NCBI GenBank assembly: GCA_964495595.1
Contig: CAZBWH010000048.1
Location: 1-23,502 of the forward strand
Direction: 5' to 3'
DNA from: CALMFQ01 sp964495595
GTDB taxonomy: Bacteria; Pseudomonadota; Gammaproteobacteria; Burkholderiales; SCOH01
Length of the DNA: 23,502 bases
The translations under genes were made by a program, and so were the position numbers. The notes below the pieces were generated by a model that did no database searches, was not told the origin of the DNA, and saw nothing but the letters and a program-made list of their open reading frames with translations. Shown here one piece after another: positions 1-6,948 of the stretch (within the stretch, counting starts at the first letter, position 1; each line of letters begins with the position of its first letter).

Positions 1-1913
1 CCGATGCCTTCCGCGCCGGCCTGACGCTGGAACAGGTGCATGCACTTACCAAGATCGACGTCTGGTTCCTGATCCAGATCCAGGACATCGTTGCCGAAGA
101 ACAGGCGCTGCGCGGCAAGCCTTTGGCCGAAATCGACGGTTCCACCATGCGCCGCCTGAAACGCAAGGGGTTCTCGGATCGCCGTCTGGCCACCGTGCTG
201 GGCGAGCATCAGAGCGCCGTGCGCAATCATCGCTGGTCGCTGGGTGTGCGCCCGGTGTACAAGCGCGTCGACACTTGTGCGGCCGAGTTTTCGACCAATA
301 CTGCGTACATGTACTCGACCTACGAGGAAGAGTGCGAGTCGCAGCCGACCGACAAGAAAAAGATCATGGTGCTGGGCGGTGGCCCGAACCGTATCGGTCA
401 GGGTATCGAATTCGATTACTGCTGTGTACATGCGGCACTGGCGCTGCGCGAAGACGGTTACGAAACCATCATGGTCAACTGTAACCCGGAAACCGTGTCG
501 ACCGATTACGACACTTCCGATCGTCTGTATTTCGAGCCGCTGACGCTGGAAGATGTGCTGGAGATCGTTCATGTCGAAAAGCCGATTGGCGTGATCGTAC
601 AGTACGGCGGTCAGACTCCATTGAAGCTGGCGCGTCCGCTGGAAGCCAATGGCGTACCGATTATCGGCACCAGCCCGGACATGATCGATGCCGCTGAAGA
701 CCGCGAGCGTTTCCAGAAGCTGTTGCAGGAGCTGGCTCTGCGCCAGCCGCCGAACCGCACCGCACGCACTCCGGGCGAAGCGATTCAACTGGCGCAGGAG
801 ATCGGCTACCCGTTGGTGGTTCGCCCGTCCTACGTGCTGGGTGGCCGGGCAATGGAAATCGTTCACGCCCAGGCCGATCTGGAGCGTTACATGCGCGAGG
901 CGGTCAAGGTGTCGAACGACAGCCCGGTGTTGCTGGATCGCTTCCTCAACGACGCAATCGAAGTCGACGTCGACGCGATTTGCGACGGTGAGCGAGTGAT
1001 GATCGGTGGCATCATGGAGCATATCGAGCAAGCCGGCGTGCATTCCGGCGACTCGGCCTGTTCGCTGCCGCCGTACAGCCTGTCGCAAGAACTGCAGGAT
1101 GAAATTCGCCGCCAGACCGTGGCCATGGCCAAGGCGCTGAACGTGGTCGGTTTGATGAACGTGCAGTTTGCGATCCAGAACGGTGATGTCTACGTGCTGG
1201 AGGTGAATCCGCGTGCCTCGCGTACCGTGCCGTTCGTCTCCAAGGCCACCAGCTTGCCGCTGGCGAAAATCGCGGCGCGTTGCATGGCTGGCGCAACGCT
1301 GGATAGCCAAGGAGTCAAGGGCGAGGTGATTCCGCCGTATTACTCGGTGAAAGAGGCAGTGTTCCCGTTCATCAAATTCCCTGGTGTAGATACCATTCTC
1401 GGCCCGGAAATGAAATCAACCGGTGAGGTGATGGGCGTAGGCGCCACCTTCGCCGAAGCCTTCGTCAAATCACAGTTGGCAGCGTCGGTGAAGTTGCCGA
1501 CATCCGGTAACGTATTCATCAGCGTCAAGTTACAGGACCGTGCCGGAGCCGTAGACGTGGCACGAACCCTGTCGCAGCTTGGTTTCGGATTGTTCGCCAC
1601 CAAGGGAACTGGGGGGGCGATTGCTGAGGCAGGCATCCCGGTCACGCCGGTCAACAAGGTCAATGAAGGCCGGCCGAATATTGTCGATCTGATCAAGAAC
1701 GGCCAAATCCAGATGGTAATCAACACCGTCGAGGAAAAGCGCTCTGCGATTCAGGATTCGTACTATATTCGTCATGCAGCACAGCAGGCACGCCTGACCA
1801 TTTACACAACACTGGCCGGCGCACGTGCTGCGTCGATCGGCATGCAGCATATGGCCGAGCTTGCCGTGTATGATGTTCAGGGGTTGCATCGCCAAGTGGC
1901 GGACAAGCTGTAA
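1..1913 (+). CDS. carB: Carbamoyl-phosphate synthase large subunit, 3' part (5' end outside window)
   Basis: CarB uses ammonia delivered by CarA, bicarbonate and two ATP to make carbamoyl phosphate for pyrimidine and arginine synthesis in the cytoplasm. The reading frame is open from base 3, and 636 codons are visible of the roughly 1,070 usual for the family, so the N-terminal carboxyphosphate half is missing. The visible part starts inside the oligomerisation domain (about residues 1-118). The second ATP-grasp domain follows, opening with GGGPNRIGQG and the FDYC signature at about 125-141. The C-terminal MGS-like allosteric domain covers about the last 135 residues and includes EGRPNIVDLIKNG. 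The C-terminus is intact. A run of seven G lies in frame at 1611-1617. A strong hairpin follows the stop. The identity is very secure. Confidence 0.98.
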   Translation, partial: DAFRAGLTLEQVHALTKIDVWFLIQIQDIVAEEQALRGKPLAEIDGSTMRRLKRKGFSDRRLATVLGEHQSAVRNHRWSLGVRPVYKRVDTCAAEFSTNTAYMYSTYEEECESQPTDKKKIMVLGGGPNRIGQGIEFDYCCVHAALALREDGYETIMVNCNPETVSTDYDTSDRLYFEPLTLEDVLEIVHVEKPIGVIVQYGGQTPLKLARPLEANGVPIIGTSPDMIDAAEDRERFQKLLQELALRQPPNRTARTPGEAIQLAQEIGYPLVVRPSYVLGGRAMEIVHAQADLERYMREAVKVSNDSPVLLDRFLNDAIEVDVDAICDGERVMIGGIMEHIEQAGVHSGDSACSLPPYSLSQELQDEIRRQTVAMAKALNVVGLMNVQFAIQNGDVYVLEVNPRASRTVPFVSKATSLPLAKIAARCMAGATLDSQGVKGEVIPPYYSVKEAVFPFIKFPGVDTILGPEMKSTGEVMGVGATFAEAFVKSQLAASVKLPTSGNVFISVKLQDRAGAVDVARTLSQLGFGLFATKGTGGAIAEAGIPVTPVNKVNEGRPNIVDLIKNGQIQMVINTVEEKRSAIQDSYYIRHAAQQARLTIYTTLAGARAASIGMQHMAELAVYDVQGLHRQVADKL

Positions 1914-1937
1914 ACTATACCAAATCGCTTGGCCTTG

Positions 1938-1970
1938 GGCCGCCGTCTGCTGACGGCGGCCTGTTCTTTT
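1938..1970 (+). terminator. Intrinsic terminator-like hairpin between carB and greA
   Basis: A perfect 10-bp GC-rich stem (GGCCGCCGTC, loop TGCT, GACGGCGGCC) is followed by the U-rich tail TGTTCTTTT. It has the form of a rho-independent terminator for carB. It ends only about 13 nt before the greA ribosome binding site, which leaves no room for a promoter between hairpin and gene, so it may also act as a leader attenuator for greA (inference). Confidence 0.85.
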
Positions 1971-1995
1971 GGCTGTGAAAACAGGAGATTCTTTT

Positions 1996-2472
1996 ATGAT
2001 CAAGGTTCCGCTGACCGTGCGCGGCGCAGAGTTGCTGAAGCAAGAGTTGCACCATTTGAAAACCGTTGAGCGCCCCAGTGTGATTCAGGCGATCGCCGAA
2101 GCTCGTGCGCAAGGGGATTTGTCGGAAAATGCAGAATACGATGCTGCCAAGGAGCGGCAAGGGTTCATCGAAGGCCGGATTGCAGAGCTGGAGGGCAAAC
2201 TGTCTAATGCACAAATCATCGACCCCGCCACAATTGATGCCGACGGTAGGGTTGTGTTCGGTGCAACGGTCGAACTGGAAGACCTTGAGTCGGGTGATAT
2301 TGTTACGTACCAGATCGTGGGTGAAGACGAGGCGGATCTGAAGCTTCGCAAGATATCTGTCAGCTCGCCAATTTCAAGGGCGCTGATCGGCAAGCTCGTA
2401 GGGGATGTCGCGGAGGTGCAGGCTCCAAGTGGTATCCGCGAATACGAAGTGCTGGACGTACAATATCGCTGA
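1996..2472 (+). CDS. greA: Transcription elongation factor GreA
   Basis: GreA enters the secondary channel of backtracked RNA polymerase and stimulates cleavage of the transcript 3' end. The ATG at 1996 is chosen because AGGAGA sits just upstream (about 1983-1988) and because it gives 158 residues, the family's usual length; an in-frame TTG further upstream would add a non-homologous tail. The N-terminal coiled coil (about residues 1-75) carries the tip motif GDLSENAEY with the acidic pair D41 and E44. The C-terminal FKBP-like globular domain follows, including the VGDVAEVQAPSG segment. It sits after carB and 10 nt before a DUF4149 gene. The preceding hairpin suggests transcription passes through a terminator-like structure. 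Confidence 0.98.
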   Translation: MIKVPLTVRGAELLKQELHHLKTVERPSVIQAIAEARAQGDLSENAEYDAAKERQGFIEGRIAELEGKLSNAQIIDPATIDADGRVVFGATVELEDLESGDIVTYQIVGEDEADLKLRKISVSSPISRALIGKLVGDVAEVQAPSGIREYEVLDVQYR

Positions 2473-2482
2473 GTAACCGCTC

Positions 2483-2938
2483 ATGAGTCAGTTTGCAGAT
2501 ACACTGCGGAATATCCTGCAGACCCTCTGGGTTGGCGGATTATGGGCTGTTGGGGTATTGGTTGCCCCTATCCTGTTTTCTTCTCTGCCGGAAAACAGGG
2601 CGCTTGCCGGTTTCCTCGCCGGCAGGATGTTTCTGGCAATGGCCTGGCTCGGGATCATCAGTGGTGCCTACCTGACTGTTTATGCTTTGTATCGGACCGG
2701 ATTACGGGCAATGCAGGATGGTAACTTCTGGCTGGTAGTACTGATGCTGGGCCTGACCATGGTGAACAGCTTTGCCATTCATCCCTGGATAGCCGGGTTG
2801 AAAGCACAGGCAGCGTTGGCCGCACGAGGGGTGTTCGGAGGCGGTTTTGACACTGCTCACGCACTGTCCACACTGATCTACCTGCTCGTCTGCCTGCTTG
2901 GTTTGGCAATCATCATTCGAACCGGCACCAAGGGCTGA
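2483..2938 (+). CDS. DUF4149 (TMEM205-like) small membrane protein
   Basis: The protein has 151 residues and about four hydrophobic segments (roughly residues 12-34, 48-68, 80-100 and 125-146), so an inner-membrane location is expected. The pattern of Trp-Val-Gly-Gly-Leu-Trp near the start, a long helix set and a His-Pro-Trp-Ile loop at about 98-101 matches what I recognise as the DUF4149/TMEM205-like family. I know of no established biochemical function. It begins 10 nt after the greA stop, with only a weak ribosome binding site, so it is probably co-transcribed with greA. It converges on yhbY, whose stop lies 25 nt away. Family assignment is from memory of the motif layout and is moderately secure. 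Confidence 0.8.
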   Translation: MSQFADTLRNILQTLWVGGLWAVGVLVAPILFSSLPENRALAGFLAGRMFLAMAWLGIISGAYLTVYALYRTGLRAMQDGNFWLVVLMLGLTMVNSFAIHPWIAGLKAQAALAARGVFGGGFDTAHALSTLIYLLVCLLGLAIIIRTGTKG

Positions 2939-2963
2939 TGCCGGACTGTGAGTCGCGCTCAAA

Positions 2964-3386
2964 TCAGGAGCGACGCCGAGCCATGCGTCTCCTGCGGTTG
3001 CCCCCTGGCCGCCCCATGTCGATCCGAACCGGTGTAGCCGGCCCGGCTGTTGGTTTGGGTTCCGTCTTCAGGTTCGCAGGTTTGAATTTGCCGCTGGGTA
3101 ATTCAATTTTGGGCTCGGCCCCGGGGCGGTAGACGATCAGCAGTTTGCCGATCATCTGGACTGCCGCGCAGTCAAGCTGATTGCAGATGTCGTCAAACAA
3201 GGATGCCCGTACTTCACGCGAATCACCCAAGACGCGGATCTTCACCAGTTCGTGAGCATCCAGGCTTCGTGCGATCTCGCGGATCACGGCATCGGTCAAG
3301 CCCTGGTTGCCAATCATGACCGTGGGGTTCAAGTGGTGTGCTTGTGCTCGCAGGAAGCGACGTTGGTCGGCAGTTAATTCAATCAT
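2964..3386 (-). CDS. yhbY: YhbY-family RNA-binding protein (CRM/KH-like) with basic C-terminal tail
   Basis: YhbY is a small CRM-domain protein that associates with pre-50S ribosomal particles. The start at 3386 (MIELTADQRRFLRAQAHHL) matches the family N-terminus; an in-frame upstream ATG at 3437 would overlap rlmE and add unrelated residues. Residues 1-88 form the domain, with the GNQGL loop at about 26-30 and HELVKIRVLGDSR in the middle. The protein is 140 residues against roughly 97 in E. coli. The extra part is a Pro/Lys linker ending in an arginine-rich tail (GGNRRRRMARRRS). It is divergent from rlmE across 37 bp and converges with the DUF4149 gene. Confidence 0.92.
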   Translation of the reverse strand: MIELTADQRRFLRAQAHHLNPTVMIGNQGLTDAVIREIARSLDAHELVKIRVLGDSREVRASLFDDICNQLDCAAVQMIGKLLIVYRPGAEPKIELPSGKFKPANLKTEPKPTAGPATPVRIDMGRPGGNRRRRMARRRS

Positions 3387-3423
3387 CGCGGTAACTCGCT
3401 GAAAAAACGGATAAGAATACCCC

Positions 3424-4083
3424 ATGAAGCGTTCCAAGACCAGTAAGGCCTGGATGCAGGAGCACTTGAACGATCACTACGTTCAATTGGCCCAGCAGGC
3501 AGGGTATCGATCAAGGGCAGCCTACAAACTGCTGGAGATCGATGAAAAGGACAAACTATTGCGATCTGGCATGGTTGTCATTGATCTGGGGGCGGCACCA
3601 GGCAGTTGGAGCCAGGTTGCGGCTGCCAAAACCGGAAGCCATGGTGCGGTGTTGGCCCTGGACATCCTAGAAATGGCGCCGCTGTCCGGCGTAACGTGTC
3701 TACAAGGCGACTTCCGTGACGAACAGGTGTTGCATAAGTTCGAGCAGATGCTGGCTGAAAGACCGGTTGATCTTGTGATCTCCGATCTTGCCCCCAATAT
3801 GGCAGGGAATGCGATGATGGACATGCCACGCAGCATTCATCTGATCGAGCTGGCACTGGATTTTGCCATGCATCACCTGAAGCCCGGCGGAAACTTTCTG
3901 GTAAAGACCTTTCAGGGGACAGGTTATCCCGAGTATCTGTCACTGATGAAACAGTGCTTCGAACAGGTCCTGACGCGAAAGCCCCGGGCATCCCGCGATC
4001 GAAGCAATGAAATCTACCTGCTCGGCAAAGCCCGTAAAGCGATGGTGCCAGCAGTGTTCGGACATGAAGATGATCCGTGCTGA
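3424..4083 (+). CDS. rlmE: 23S rRNA (uridine-2552 2'-O) methyltransferase RlmE (FtsJ/RrmJ)
   Basis: RlmE transfers a methyl group from S-adenosylmethionine to the 2'-O of U2552 in the 23S rRNA A-loop during late 50S assembly. The protein has 219 residues (E. coli 209). The SAM-binding motif GAAPGSW is at 57-63, and the catalytic K-D-K-E set can be placed at K35, D121, K161 and E196, so the enzyme looks complete. The N-terminus (MKRSKTSKAWMQEHLNDHYV) aligns with the family and fixes the start, although the ribosome binding site is poor. It is followed by ftsH after about 70 nt, the same rlmE-ftsH order known from E. coli. The ftsH promoter overlaps its stop codon. Confidence 0.97.
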   Translation: MKRSKTSKAWMQEHLNDHYVQLAQQAGYRSRAAYKLLEIDEKDKLLRSGMVVIDLGAAPGSWSQVAAAKTGSHGAVLALDILEMAPLSGVTCLQGDFRDEQVLHKFEQMLAERPVDLVISDLAPNMAGNAMMDMPRSIHLIELALDFAMHHLKPGGNFLVKTFQGTGYPEYLSLMKQCFEQVLTRKPRASRDRSNEIYLLGKARKAMVPAVFGHEDDPC

Positions 4084-4108
4084 CAGCCCTCTGGATTGGG
4101 TTTAGAAT
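4080..4108 (+). promoter_or_regulatory. Predicted sigma70 promoter for ftsH
   Basis: CTGACA at 4080-4085 and TAGAAT at 4103-4108 are separated by exactly 17 bp, close to the TTGACA/TATAAT consensus. The -35 box overlaps the rlmE stop codon (4081-4083). The expected start point, near 4115, would give ftsH a leader of about 40 nt. Confidence 0.65.
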
Positions 4109-4153
4109 GAAATCTGGATTTTTACGTTTATCGGTTGTAACCGAGGAGTGCAA

Positions 4154-6058
4154 GTGAACAACATCGGCAAGAACATTGCTATCTGGCTGATTATTGGCTT
4201 GGTGCTGATGACAGTATTCAACCAGTTCAGCAAGAAGCATGAACCTCAAAGCCAGATGGCCTATTCCGAGTTTATCGACGAGGTTCGGCAGGGGCGGGTT
4301 GCGTCGGTAGAGATCGAGGGGCATCCGCTGCGGGGCCAGATGCTGCGCGGTAAACGCTCCGATGGAAGCACATTCAATACCCTGGCCCCGTACGATCCGG
4401 GCATGGTGGCCGATCTGCTGAAGAACAATGTTCGTTTTTCTGCCAAGCCAGAAGAAGAACAGTCTCTGTTCATGCAAGTGTTTATTTCCTGGTTTCCGAT
4501 GTTGCTACTGATCGGCGTATGGATTTTTTTCATGCGGCAGATGCAGGGGGGGGGCAAGGGAGGTGCGTTCTCGTTCGGCAAGAGCCGTGCCCGTATGCTG
4601 GATGAATCCAGTAATCCGGTGCTGTTTGCCGATGTTGCCGGATGTGATGAGGCCAAGGAAGAAGTACAGGAAATCGTAGAATTCCTGCGTGACCCGAGCA
4701 AATTTCAGCGGTTGGGTGGGCGCATCCCGCGTGGCGTGCTGCTGGTCGGATCACCCGGAACGGGTAAGACTTTGCTGGCAAAGGCGATCGCTGGCGAAGC
4801 CAAGGTGCCGTTTTTTTCCATCTCCGGATCGGATTTTGTCGAGATGTTCGTAGGGGTTGGGGCTGCCCGTGTGCGGGACATGTTCGAACAGGCGAAGAAA
4901 AACGCGCCTTGCATCATCTTCATTGACGAGATCGACGCGGTTGGTCGCCAGCGTGGCGCCGGGCTGGGAGGAGGGAACGATGAGCGTGAGCAAACCCTGA
5001 ATCAGCTGCTGGTTGAAATGGATGGTTTTGAAGCCAACTCCGGCATTATTGTCATCGCAGCTACCAATCGGCCCGATGTCCTTGACCCTGCCTTGCAGCG
5101 CCCTGGTCGCTTCGATCGGCAGGTTGTGGTTCCGCTGCCGGATATCCGGGGACGCGAACAGATTCTCAATGTCCACATGCGCAAGGTACCGATTGCGGCG
5201 GATGTTCGTGCGGACTTGATTGCGCGTGGTACGCCCGGCTTTTCCGGTGCGGATCTGGCCAATCTGGTGAACGAAGCGGCGTTGTTCGCTGCCCGCCAGA
5301 ACAAGCGGCTGGTAGACATGCAGGATTTCGAGTCAGCCAAGGATAAAGTCATGATGGGAGCGGAGCGTCGCTCTGTTGTCATGAGCGAAGAAGAGCGTAA
5401 AAACACTGCCTATCATGAGTCCGGCCATGCCGTGGTGGCCAAGTTGCTGCCCAAGGCTGACCCGGTGCACAAAGTTACCATTATTCCGCGCGGGCGGGCA
5501 CTGGGTGTTACGTTATCCCTGCCGGAGCAGGATCGGTTCAGTTATGACCGTGATTACATGCTGCAGCAGATTTCCATCCTGTTTGGTGGGCGCCTGGCTG
5601 AAGAACTGTTCATGAATCAGATGACTACCGGTGCCTCCAACGATTTTGAGCGTGCAACCAAACTTGCTCGGGATATGGCGACCCGCTACGGGATGTCTGA
5701 TGCTTTGGGTCCCATGGTATACGGCGAAAACGATCAAGAGGTGTTTCTGGGGCGGTCTGTGACCACCCATAAGAATTTGTCCGAAGCCACGTTGCAGCAG
5801 GTCGATGCGGAGATTCGTCGGATCATCGACACCCAGTATTCACTGGCGCGTAACCTGCTCGAAGAGAATCGCGACAAGGTGGAAGCCATGACCCGTGCGC
5901 TGCTGGAGTGGGAGACCATCGATGCGGAGCAGATCAATGACATTATGGCGGGACGTCCACCCCGCCCGCCCCGCCCGGCTAGTGGTGCACCCAAATCTCC
6001 AGACAGTCCTTCTTCTCCGACGCCTGCGGCAACGGCGACTCCTGCTCGCGAGGTATGA
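4154..6058 (+). CDS. ftsH: ATP-dependent zinc metalloprotease FtsH
   Basis: FtsH is the membrane-anchored AAA+ protease that degrades misassembled membrane proteins and selected regulators. The GTG at 4154 is preferred because GAGGAG (4143-4148) lies 5 nt before it; an in-frame GTG at 4148 overlaps that site. The 634-residue product has membrane segments at about 8-24 and 105-127 flanking a periplasmic domain. Walker A GSPGTGKT is at 199-206, Walker B is IIFIDEIDA, and the second region of homology ends in RPGRFDRQ. The zinc site HESGH is at 421-425. The C-terminus is an unusually Pro/Ser/Thr-rich tail. Codons 131-134 contain a run of nine G. It is followed by folP and glmM, as in E. coli. 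Confidence 0.98.
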   Translation: MNNIGKNIAIWLIIGLVLMTVFNQFSKKHEPQSQMAYSEFIDEVRQGRVASVEIEGHPLRGQMLRGKRSDGSTFNTLAPYDPGMVADLLKNNVRFSAKPEEEQSLFMQVFISWFPMLLLIGVWIFFMRQMQGGGKGGAFSFGKSRARMLDESSNPVLFADVAGCDEAKEEVQEIVEFLRDPSKFQRLGGRIPRGVLLVGSPGTGKTLLAKAIAGEAKVPFFSISGSDFVEMFVGVGAARVRDMFEQAKKNAPCIIFIDEIDAVGRQRGAGLGGGNDEREQTLNQLLVEMDGFEANSGIIVIAATNRPDVLDPALQRPGRFDRQVVVPLPDIRGREQILNVHMRKVPIAADVRADLIARGTPGFSGADLANLVNEAALFAARQNKRLVDMQDFESAKDKVMMGAERRSVVMSEEERKNTAYHESGHAVVAKLLPKADPVHKVTIIPRGRALGVTLSLPEQDRFSYDRDYMLQQISILFGGRLAEELFMNQMTTGASNDFERATKLARDMATRYGMSDALGPMVYGENDQEVFLGRSVTTHKNLSEATLQQVDAEIRRIIDTQYSLARNLLEENRDKVEAMTRALLEWETIDAEQINDIMAGRPPRPPRPASGAPKSPDSPSSPTPAATATPAREV

Positions 6059-6077
6059 TCGATACGATCAAGCGTTC

Positions 6078-6106
6078 AAGCCGGCCGGATGGCCGGCTTT
6101 AATTTC
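6078..6106 (+). terminator. Hairpin between ftsH and folP, weak terminator or attenuator
   Basis: A perfect 9-bp stem AAGCCGGCC / GGCCGGCTT with loop GGAT spans 6078-6099. It is followed by TAATTTC, a poor U-tract. Partial termination that reduces folP-glmM expression is plausible. The hairpin ends about 10 nt before the folP ribosome binding site. Confidence 0.6.
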
Positions 6107-6114
6107 ATTGGAAG

Positions 6115-6948
6115 ATGGACTTGATTGATTCGTTACTCTGTGGCCGGTTCAGGCTGCCTCTCCGGCAACCTTTGGTTATGGGTATTCTCAACGTAACGCC
6201 GGATTCCTTTTCTGATGGTGGCCGCCATGATTGCCTCAGCAGTGCATTGCAGCGAGCTGAGGTCATGATTCAAGAGGGCGCCGACATTATCGATGTAGGA
6301 GGGGAGTCGACCCGCCCTGGGGCGTCTGTGGTTCCCGTTCAACAGGAAATGGATCGTGTGATGCCGGTGCTGGAGCACTTAAGACATTGCGGCGTTCCAC
6401 TGTCGATCGATACGCGCAAGGCTGTGGTCATGCGCGCAGCCATCTCTGCGCAAGTGGACATGGTTAACGATATCTCTGCGCTGCAAGATCCGGGGGCAAT
6501 GTCAGCGGTGGCATCCAGCCAGGCCGCTGTGTGCTTGATGCACATGCATGGCGTGCCCGCAACCATGCAGCAGCAAGCGGCATATGTCGATGTGGTCAGC
6601 GAGGTGGCGGCATATCTGGCCGGTCGGATCGAACTGACCCTCTCCGCCGGGATCGAGCGCAGTCGTATCGTGATTGATCCAGGTTTTGGTTTCGGCAAGA
6701 CGCTGACCCATAATATCGAATTACTCAGGTATTTAAGCGTTTTCACTGGCATTGGTAGCCCGGTGCTGGTTGGTTTGTCGCGCAAGTCGATGCTGGGCTT
6801 GCTCACCGGAGCAGCTGTCGATCAACGGGTTTACGCCAGTATCGCCGCAGCGATGCTGGCAATTCAGAGGGGGGCGGCCATTGTTCGGGTTCATGATGTC
6901 CGCGCAACCAAGGATGCAATCAAGGTAATGGAGGCGGTTGGCCAATGA
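6115..6948 (+). CDS. folP: Dihydropteroate synthase
   Basis: FolP condenses 6-hydroxymethyl-7,8-dihydropterin pyrophosphate with p-aminobenzoate to give dihydropteroate, the folate step targeted by sulfonamides. The 277-residue TIM-barrel protein shows NVTPDSFSDGG at 26-36, GGESTRPGA at 62-70, DPGFGFGKT at 188-196, SRK at 222-224 and RVHDV at 258-262, so all main pterin and phosphate contacts are present. The start is uncertain: GGAAG (6110-6114) directly abuts ATG 6115 but is well spaced, 6 nt, from an in-frame TTG at 6121, which would remove two residues. Its stop overlaps the glmM start by 4 nt (ATGA), so the two are probably translationally coupled. Confidence 0.97.
   Translation: MDLIDSLLCGRFRLPLRQPLVMGILNVTPDSFSDGGRHDCLSSALQRAEVMIQEGADIIDVGGESTRPGASVVPVQQEMDRVMPVLEHLRHCGVPLSIDTRKAVVMRAAISAQVDMVNDISALQDPGAMSAVASSQAAVCLMHMHGVPATMQQQAAYVDVVSEVAAYLAGRIELTLSAGIERSRIVIDPGFGFGKTLTHNIELLRYLSVFTGIGSPVLVGLSRKSMLGLLTGAAVDQRVYASIAAAMLAIQRGAAIVRVHDVRATKDAIKVMEAVGQ

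Noticed and set aside
1969..1995. Upstream TTG start for greA, adding nine residues
   Set aside because: The ATG at 1996 has AGGAGA at proper spacing and gives the standard 158-residue protein.
2951..2975. Possible terminator hairpin between the DUF4149 gene and yhbY
   Set aside because: The pairing needs a two-base bulge, has no U-tract on either strand, and overlaps the yhbY stop codon.
3397..3425. Heat-shock (sigma32)-like promoter before rlmE: CGCTGAA, 16 bp, CCCCAT
   Set aside because: The -10 element overlaps the rlmE start codon, so transcription would begin inside the coding region and could not supply a normal leader. Probably chance.
3578..4477. Long open frame on the minus strand (299 codons) across rlmE and ftsH
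   Set aside because: It lies antisense to two clearly coding genes with full motif sets, has low-complexity, non-family content, and has no ribosome binding site context.
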